NCBI RefSeq assembly: GCF_031822435.1
Contig: NZ_JAVQLW010000001.1
Coordinates: 1,619,501 to 1,683,500, forward strand
Direction: 5' to 3'
Length of the DNA: 64,000 nucleotides
From: Paracoccus sp. MBLB3053
GTDB lineage: Bacteria; Pseudomonadota; Alphaproteobacteria; Rhodobacterales; Rhodobacteraceae
Position numbers and translations under genes: made by a program
Notes under the pieces: generated by a model
Told to the model about the DNA's origin: nothing
Seen by the model: the letters and a program-made list of their open reading frames with translations, nothing else
Database searches by the model: none
Shown here: positions 59,648 to 64,000 of the stretch, in pieces
Position numbering within the stretch: position 1 is the first letter of the stretch
How the letters are laid out: each line of letters opens with the position of its first letter

Positions 59648-60999
59648 CCGACGCAACCCTCCCGACTGCATCGAGCGCGCCGCATCCGAAAAGCTCTCTG
59701 CTCGTTGCCGATGAGCGCACCCGCAAACGCAATGCCGCCGAGGCGCGCTTCCGCGCCTATGGCCTGGGCGCAATCATCATTTCGATCATTGCGCTGATCA
59801 TCCTGCTCAGCACGATTCTCGGCAACGGTCTCGGAGCATTCCGCCAGACCTATCTCGAACTGCCGGTGACCCTCGATGCCGCGCAGATCGACAAAAGCGG
59901 CAATCGCGACCTCGAGGAAATCAAGAAGGTCCTGACGCTGACCTATGGCAAGCTGCTCGACGAGGCGCTGCAGACCGCGATCACGGAAAACGGCATCGTC
60001 ATCGACGGGATCGCCGACAAGGACATCAAGGACCTGATCTCGAAAGAGGCCTCGGCCCAGCTTCGCAACCAGGTGCTGGCCGATCCGGAAATCATCGGCC
60101 AGACCATCGACGGTCGCGTGCTGGTCAATGGCCGCGTCGACGGCTACTACAAGGGCCGTGTCTCGTTGGAGAGCGCGGCGCGTGACAGCAATACCTCTCC
60201 CGAGCAACTTCGACTGGCTGACGCGCTCAAGGAAAAGGGGATGCTCGCGACCGAGTGGAACTGGTCCTTCCTGACCAATCCCGATGCGTCCGACCAGCGT
60301 CCCGAGGCCGCAGGCGTCGGCGTCGCGATCCTGGGCTCGCTCTACATGATGCTGGTCGTGCTTTTCCTGGCCGTTCCGATCGGTGTCGCCGCGTCGATCT
60401 ATCTTGAGGAATTCGCGCCCAAGAACCGGCTGACCGATATCATCGAGGTCAATATCTCGAACCTCGCGGCCGTGCCTTCGATCGTCTTCGGTATCCTCGG
60501 CCTTGCCGCCTTCATCAACTTCGCGGGCCTGCCGCAATCGGCACCGATCGTCGGCGGCCTCGTGCTGACGCTGATGACCCTGCCGACGATCATCATCGCG
60601 ACCCGCGCGGCGCTCAAGGCCGTTCCGCCCTCGATCCGTTCAGCTGCGCTTGGGGTAGGGGCCTCGAAGATGCAATCGGTCTTCCACCACGTCCTGCCGC
60701 TGGCCTTGCCAGGCATCTTGACCGGGACGATCATCGGCCTCGCGCAGGCATTGGGGGAAACCGCTCCGCTCCTGCTGATCGGTATGGTGGCCTTCGTCAA
60801 GAACTTCCCCGGCGCGCCGCCGGAAGGGTTGTTCGATCCGGCCTCGGCTCTGCCCGTTCAGGTCTACAACTGGACCCAACGCGCTGATCCGGCCTTCATG
60901 GAACGTGCATCCGGGGCGATCATCGTCCTGCTCGTCTTCCTGCTGTGCATGAACCTTATCGCCATTTTCCTGCGTCGCAAATTCGAGCGGCGGTGGTAA
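59644..60999 (+). CDS. pstA: Phosphate ABC transporter permease PstA
   Basis: A 451-residue permease. An N-terminal DUF3333-like region (about residues 20-220) with a TM segment and a large extracytoplasmic part precedes the core permease, which has GSLYMMLVVLFLAVPIGVAAS and the EAA-type loop IRSAALGVGASKMQSVFHHVLP. It is much longer than E. coli PstA (296), as expected for this lineage. Confidence 0.95.
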   Translation: MTDATLPTASSAPHPKSSLLVADERTRKRNAAEARFRAYGLGAIIISIIALIILLSTILGNGLGAFRQTYLELPVTLDAAQIDKSGNRDLEEIKKVLTLTYGKLLDEALQTAITENGIVIDGIADKDIKDLISKEASAQLRNQVLADPEIIGQTIDGRVLVNGRVDGYYKGRVSLESAARDSNTSPEQLRLADALKEKGMLATEWNWSFLTNPDASDQRPEAAGVGVAILGSLYMMLVVLFLAVPIGVAASIYLEEFAPKNRLTDIIEVNISNLAAVPSIVFGILGLAAFINFAGLPQSAPIVGGLVLTLMTLPTIIIATRAALKAVPPSIRSAALGVGASKMQSVFHHVLPLALPGILTGTIIGLAQALGETAPLLLIGMVAFVKNFPGAPPEGLFDPASALPVQVYNWTQRADPAFMERASGAIIVLLVFLLCMNLIAIFLRRKFERRW

Positions 61000-61020
61000 A
61001 TCCAGAAAGGAATTACCAAT

Positions 61021-61818
61021 ATGAACGACATGAGAATTCTGGAGCGCGCCGTGGAACAGACGGATATCAAGATCTCCGCCCGCAAGGTTCAGGTCTATTA
61101 CGGCGACAAGCATGCCATCAAGGATGTCGACGTAGACATCCTCGACAAGACGGTGACTGCCTTTATCGGACCTTCGGGCTGCGGCAAGTCGACCTTCCTG
61201 CGCTGCCTCAACCGCATGAACGACACGATCGAGAATTGCCGCGTCGATGGCCAGATCGACCTGGACGGCGAAGACATCTATGATCGCCGCGTTGACCCGG
61301 TGCAGCTTCGCGCCCGCGTCGGTATGGTCTTCCAGAAACCCAACCCCTTCCCGAAGTCGATCTATGACAACGTGGCTTACGGTCCGCGCATCCACGGCCT
61401 GGCCCGCAACCGGGCTGAACTGGACGACCTGGTCGAGAAATCACTGCGCGGTGCCGCCCTCTGGAACGAAGTCAAGGATCGCCTGAGCGAGCCGGGAACG
61501 GGTCTTTCGGGCGGTCAGCAGCAGCGCCTTTGCATTGCCCGCGCCGTGGCGACCTCGCCCGAGGTCCTGCTGATGGATGAGCCCTGTTCGGCTCTGGACC
61601 CCATCGCGACGAGCCAGGTCGAAGACCTTATCGATCAGCTGCGCGAAAAGTTTTCCGTGGTGATCGTGACGCACTCGATGCAGCAGGCCGCGCGCGTCAG
61701 CCAGAAGACGGCCTTCTTCCACCTGGGCAACCTGGTCGAATATGGCGATACGGACGACATTTTCACCCGGCCGCGCGATCCCCGCACGGAAAGCTACATT
61801 TCCGGCCGCATCGGCTGA
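61021..61818 (+). CDS. pstB: Phosphate ABC transporter ATP-binding protein PstB
   Basis: A 265-residue ATPase. Walker [21 protein letters not shown], PstB-specific [20 protein letters not shown], signature [16 protein letters not shown], Walker [14 protein letters not shown] and switch His [20 protein letters not shown] lies upstream of the ATG. Confidence 0.98.
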   Translation: MNDMRILERAVEQTDIKISARKVQVYYGDKHAIKDVDVDILDKTVTAFIGPSGCGKSTFLRCLNRMNDTIENCRVDGQIDLDGEDIYDRRVDPVQLRARVGMVFQKPNPFPKSIYDNVAYGPRIHGLARNRAELDDLVEKSLRGAALWNEVKDRLSEPGTGLSGGQQQRLCIARAVATSPEVLLMDEPCSALDPIATSQVEDLIDQLREKFSVVIVTHSMQQAARVSQKTAFFHLGNLVEYGDTDDIFTRPRDPRTESYISGRIG

Positions 61819-61840
61819 GCCGGTCCCGAAAGGATTTCAG

Positions 61841-62563
61841 ATGAACAGCGAACGTCATATCATGTCGGCCTTCGACCGCGATCTCGAAGGTGTCCAGGCG
61901 CTGGTGGTCAAGATGGGCGGGATGGTCGAAACGGCCATCCACGACTCTGCCATCGCCCTGGAAACGCGCGACGAGGAACTGGCCGAGGATGTCCGCCGTC
62001 GTGACAAGGCGATCGACGAACTCGAATTGAAGATCAACGAAGAGGCCGCGCGACTGATCGCCCTGCGCGCGCCGCGCGCGACCGATCTGCGCACCGCGCT
62101 GACGGTCATCAAGATCTCGGCCATTCTCGAACGCGTGGGCGATTATGCGAAGAACATCGCCAAGCGCAGCCACGTTCTGGTCCATATGCCGGCCGTCGAA
62201 AGCTCGGGCATGGCATTGCGGCGCATGTCTCTGACGGTCGAGGGCATGATGAAGGATGCGCTGGACGCCTATATCCAGCGCGATGCGGCTCTGGCCGCCG
62301 ATGTGCGCAAGCGTGATCTGGAAGTGGACCAGATGTACAATGCGCTGTTCCGCGAATTCCTGACCTACATGATGGAAGACCCGCGCAACATCACGGCCTG
62401 CATGCATCTGCATTTCATCGCCAAGAACATCGAACGCATGGGTGACCATGCCACGGGGATCGCCGAGCAGGTCATCTACCTTGCGACCGGCGAGCTGCCC
62501 GAGGACGCGCGTCCGAAAAGCGACAGCGTCACCCGGGCCACCCTGAACGAGGGCGAGGACTGA
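61841..62563 (+). CDS. phoU: Phosphate signalling protein PhoU
   Basis: A 240-residue all-helical regulator with two PhoU repeats: SAFDRDLEGVQALVVKMGG, then DKAIDELELKINEEAARLIA and LEVDQMYNALFREFLTYMMED with NIERMGDHATGIAEQVIY. Negatively modulates PhoR/PhoB in response to PstSCAB. The ATG at 61841 follows AAAGGA; upstream in-frame codons overlap pstB. Confidence 0.95.
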   Translation: MNSERHIMSAFDRDLEGVQALVVKMGGMVETAIHDSAIALETRDEELAEDVRRRDKAIDELELKINEEAARLIALRAPRATDLRTALTVIKISAILERVGDYAKNIAKRSHVLVHMPAVESSGMALRRMSLTVEGMMKDALDAYIQRDAALAADVRKRDLEVDQMYNALFREFLTYMMEDPRNITACMHLHFIAKNIERMGDHATGIAEQVIYLATGELPEDARPKSDSVTRATLNEGED

Positions 62564-62565
62564 CG

Positions 62566-63255
62566 ATGGCACAGACCCAACCCTGCGTGCTGGTCGTCGA
62601 GGACGAAGGCGCTCAGCGCGAGGTGCTGCAATACAATCTCGAGGCCGAAGGTTTCACGGTTGTTCTGGCCGAGAATGGCGACGAGGCCATGCTGCTGGTT
62701 GCCGAAGAACAGCCCGATCTGATCGTGCTCGATTGGATGCTGCCGAATGTCAGCGGGATCGAGGTCTGCCGTCGTGTCAAGGCCGATCCGAACACGCGTC
62801 AGATCCCGATCATCATGCTGTCGGCGCGTTCCGAAGAGGTGGACCGGGTTCGCGGGCTTGAAACCGGTGCCGACGACTATGTCGTCAAACCCTACTCGGT
62901 TGTCGAACTCATGGCTCGCCTGCGCACCCAGTTGCGCCGCACGCGCCCGGCCACGATGGGCGAGCGGCTTTCCTATGGCGATATCATCCTGGATGCAGGC
63001 GAACACCGTGTCTTCCGTGCCGGCCAGCCGTTGCACCTCGGGCCGACCGAATTCCGCCTGCTTTCGACGCTGATGGAAAAGCCGGGACGTGTCTGGACCC
63101 GCGAACAGCTTCTGGACCGGGTCTGGGGCCGCGATATCTACGTCGATACCCGCACCATTGACGTCCATGTTGGACGGCTTCGCAAGGCGCTCATGGTGAA
63201 TGGTGGGGAAAATCCGGTCCGGACCGTGCGCGGAACCGGCTACGCGCTCGGCTAA
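62566..63255 (+). CDS. phoB: Response regulator PhoB
   Basis: OmpR-family regulator of 229 residues. Receiver: VLVVEDEGAQREVLQYNL, phosphoacceptor Asp in LIVLDWMLPNVSGIEV, and the Lys of DDYVVKPYSVVEL. C-terminal winged helix: LGPTEFRLLSTLMEKPGRVW then VDVHVGRLRKAL-like and RTVRGTGYALG. It starts 2 bp after phoU stop. phoR is not in this operon or the window. A terminator follows. Confidence 0.97.
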   Translation: MAQTQPCVLVVEDEGAQREVLQYNLEAEGFTVVLAENGDEAMLLVAEEQPDLIVLDWMLPNVSGIEVCRRVKADPNTRQIPIIMLSARSEEVDRVRGLETGADDYVVKPYSVVELMARLRTQLRRTRPATMGERLSYGDIILDAGEHRVFRAGQPLHLGPTEFRLLSTLMEKPGRVWTREQLLDRVWGRDIYVDTRTIDVHVGRLRKALMVNGGENPVRTVRGTGYALG

Positions 63256-63281
63256 ACCGGACTGGATTGAAGCAAATCAAG

Positions 63282-63314
63282 AACCGCGGGCAACTGCCCG
63301 CGGTTTTCGTTTTT
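63282..63314 (+). terminator. Intrinsic terminator of the pst-phoU-phoB operon
   Basis: A perfect 10-bp stem AACCGCGGGC/GCCCGCGGTT with loop AACT is followed by TTCGTTTTT. Confidence 0.92.
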
Positions 63315-63324
63315 CACATGGGGC

Positions 63325-64000
63325 CTAGTTATTGCCCTGCGCCAGAAGATCCGTGATGCGACGCACTGCGACGCGGCGGTTTGCGCGCTCGGCCGTCTCG
63401 GTCGGCACCAGCAGGAATTCTTCGCCATAGCCCTGAACCACCATGTTCTCGGGCGGCACCTGGAAATATTCGGTCAAGGCCAGGGCAAGAGATTCCGCCC
63501 GCCTGTCCGAAAGCGCGAGGTTCATGGCACGAGATCCGACGGCATCGGTATAGCCCTCGATCATGAAGATCTCGTTCGGGTTCTCGTCGATCGAATCGCG
63601 GATCACCTTCCCCAGTGTGGCCAGCTGGTCTGCCTGGTCAGATGTCAGGGCCGAAGACCCGGTATCGAAGGTGATCTGGGGGACGTTGACTGGCGCGACC
63701 AGTGAACGAACCTCGGGGATGTCCCGGATCTGTCCCAGCGAAAAGCGCCGATCCGCCCCGGATTCGCTGAGCAGGGCCGCCCGCAATTCATCCTCGCGCA
63801 GGGGGCGGTCATAGTACTGGACCGGCTTCGGTTGCGGCAGGGTTGACACCTGGACGGGCTGCACGTTGGTATCGTCGATCAGCCGTGTTTCGCGCCCGTC
63901 CGGACTGACCAGCCAACGCTGCAGCACATTCATGTTGGCATCGCGAATGGTCACGACGCGGCTGCCATCCGCCCGCAGAACGGTCGTGCGGGTCGAGCCG
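63325..64000 (-). CDS. Partial OmpA-family protein (5' end outside window)
   Basis: The C-terminal 224 codons of an OmpA-like protein; the frame stays open to the window edge, so the GTG at 63954 is not necessarily the start. The peptidoglycan-binding OmpA domain is clear: VPQITFDTGSSALTSDQADQLATLG, IFMIEGYTDAVGSRAMNLALS and DRRAESLALALTEYFQVP then VVQGYGEEFLLVPT and ERANRRVAVRRI. It probably anchors the outer membrane to peptidoglycan. The upstream visible residues are polar. Confidence 0.88.
   Translation of the reverse strand, partial: GSTRTTVLRADGSRVVTIRDANMNVLQRWLVSPDGRETRLIDDTNVQPVQVSTLPQPKPVQYYDRPLREDELRAALLSESGADRRFSLGQIRDIPEVRSLVAPVNVPQITFDTGSSALTSDQADQLATLGKVIRDSIDENPNEIFMIEGYTDAVGSRAMNLALSDRRAESLALALTEYFQVPPENMVVQGYGEEFLLVPTETAERANRRVAVRRITDLLAQGNN

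Overview
This 64 kb window looks like a chromosomal segment of an alphaproteobacterium of the Rhodobacteraceae/Paracoccaceae, most likely Paracoccus or a close relative. The DNA is GC-rich throughout. Supporting markers are the tandem tRNA-Asp(GTC) genes, alpha-type SspB, the fumC-DUF4169-ribbon-helix-helix trio, split his clusters with short-form HisG plus HisZ, BetI-controlled choXWV/betIBA genes, ornithine-lipid synthesis (olsB) and a pstSCAB-phoU-phoB operon with DUF3333/DUF3708-type permeases. No phage, insertion sequence, CRISPR array or rRNA operon was found. Most of the window is housekeeping or core metabolism.

Layout. 0-5.5 kb: the 3' part of an Ala/Arg-rich protein with a PilP/GspC-like C-terminus, a CPA2 K+/H+ antiporter, gatB and a DUF4177 gene. 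5.5-9.4 kb: slyX, then the overlapping hisS-hisZ-hisG operon and a small secreted protein. 9.4-13.2 kb (minus strand): ftsY, class I aldolase and pgk. 13.3-15.4 kb: two overlapping cyclophilins (cytoplasmic and exported), a DUF188 protein and a GFA-family protein. 15.4-19.2 kb: tyrS and anmK (divergent), an Ala-rich exported PRC-barrel protein and two tRNA-Asp genes. 19.3-26 kb: sspB, a PmtA-like methyltransferase, fumC, DUF4169, RHH, yebC, argP/argO, a DMT exporter and DUF1127. 26-33 kb: choline uptake (choXWV, minus) divergent from betI-betB-betA (plus), with a BetI-type palindrome between. 33-38.5 kb: DUF177, bamE, msrB, olsB, tgt, rnd and mgtC. 38.5-42 kb: hisB-hisH // hisA-hisF-hisE-mgtC, with a DUF2147 gene inserted on the opposite strand. 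42-49.4 kb: a BCCT carrier, a coiled-coil protein with zapA, and a sulfate ABC operon. 49.4-54.4 kb: carB and an MFS transporter. 54.4-56.1 kb: the only accessory-looking stretch. 56.1-64 kb: aroC, the Pho operon and the 5'-truncated view of an OmpA-family protein.

How the genes work together. Choline is imported by ChoXWV and oxidised to glycine betaine by BetA and BetB; the BCCT carrier at 42 kb probably imports betaine or a related osmolyte. Sulfate is imported by CysP-CysT-CysW-CysA and phosphate by PstSCAB, with PhoU and PhoB as regulators and a Pho box in front of pstS. Histidine synthesis is split into two loci.

The most unusual DNA is 54.37-55.99 kb. It holds two 225-bp tandem copies (10 mismatches) lying directly against the MFS start codon, so that the repeat supplies that gene's Shine-Dalgarno and a conserved -10-like hexamer. 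It also holds an orphan BrnA-like antitoxin with no visible BrnT toxin, an 11-bp-periodic GTGTACG array upstream of it, and a 107-codon orphan reading frame. I did not find a convincing new multi-gene system; this segment is the best candidate for something undescribed.
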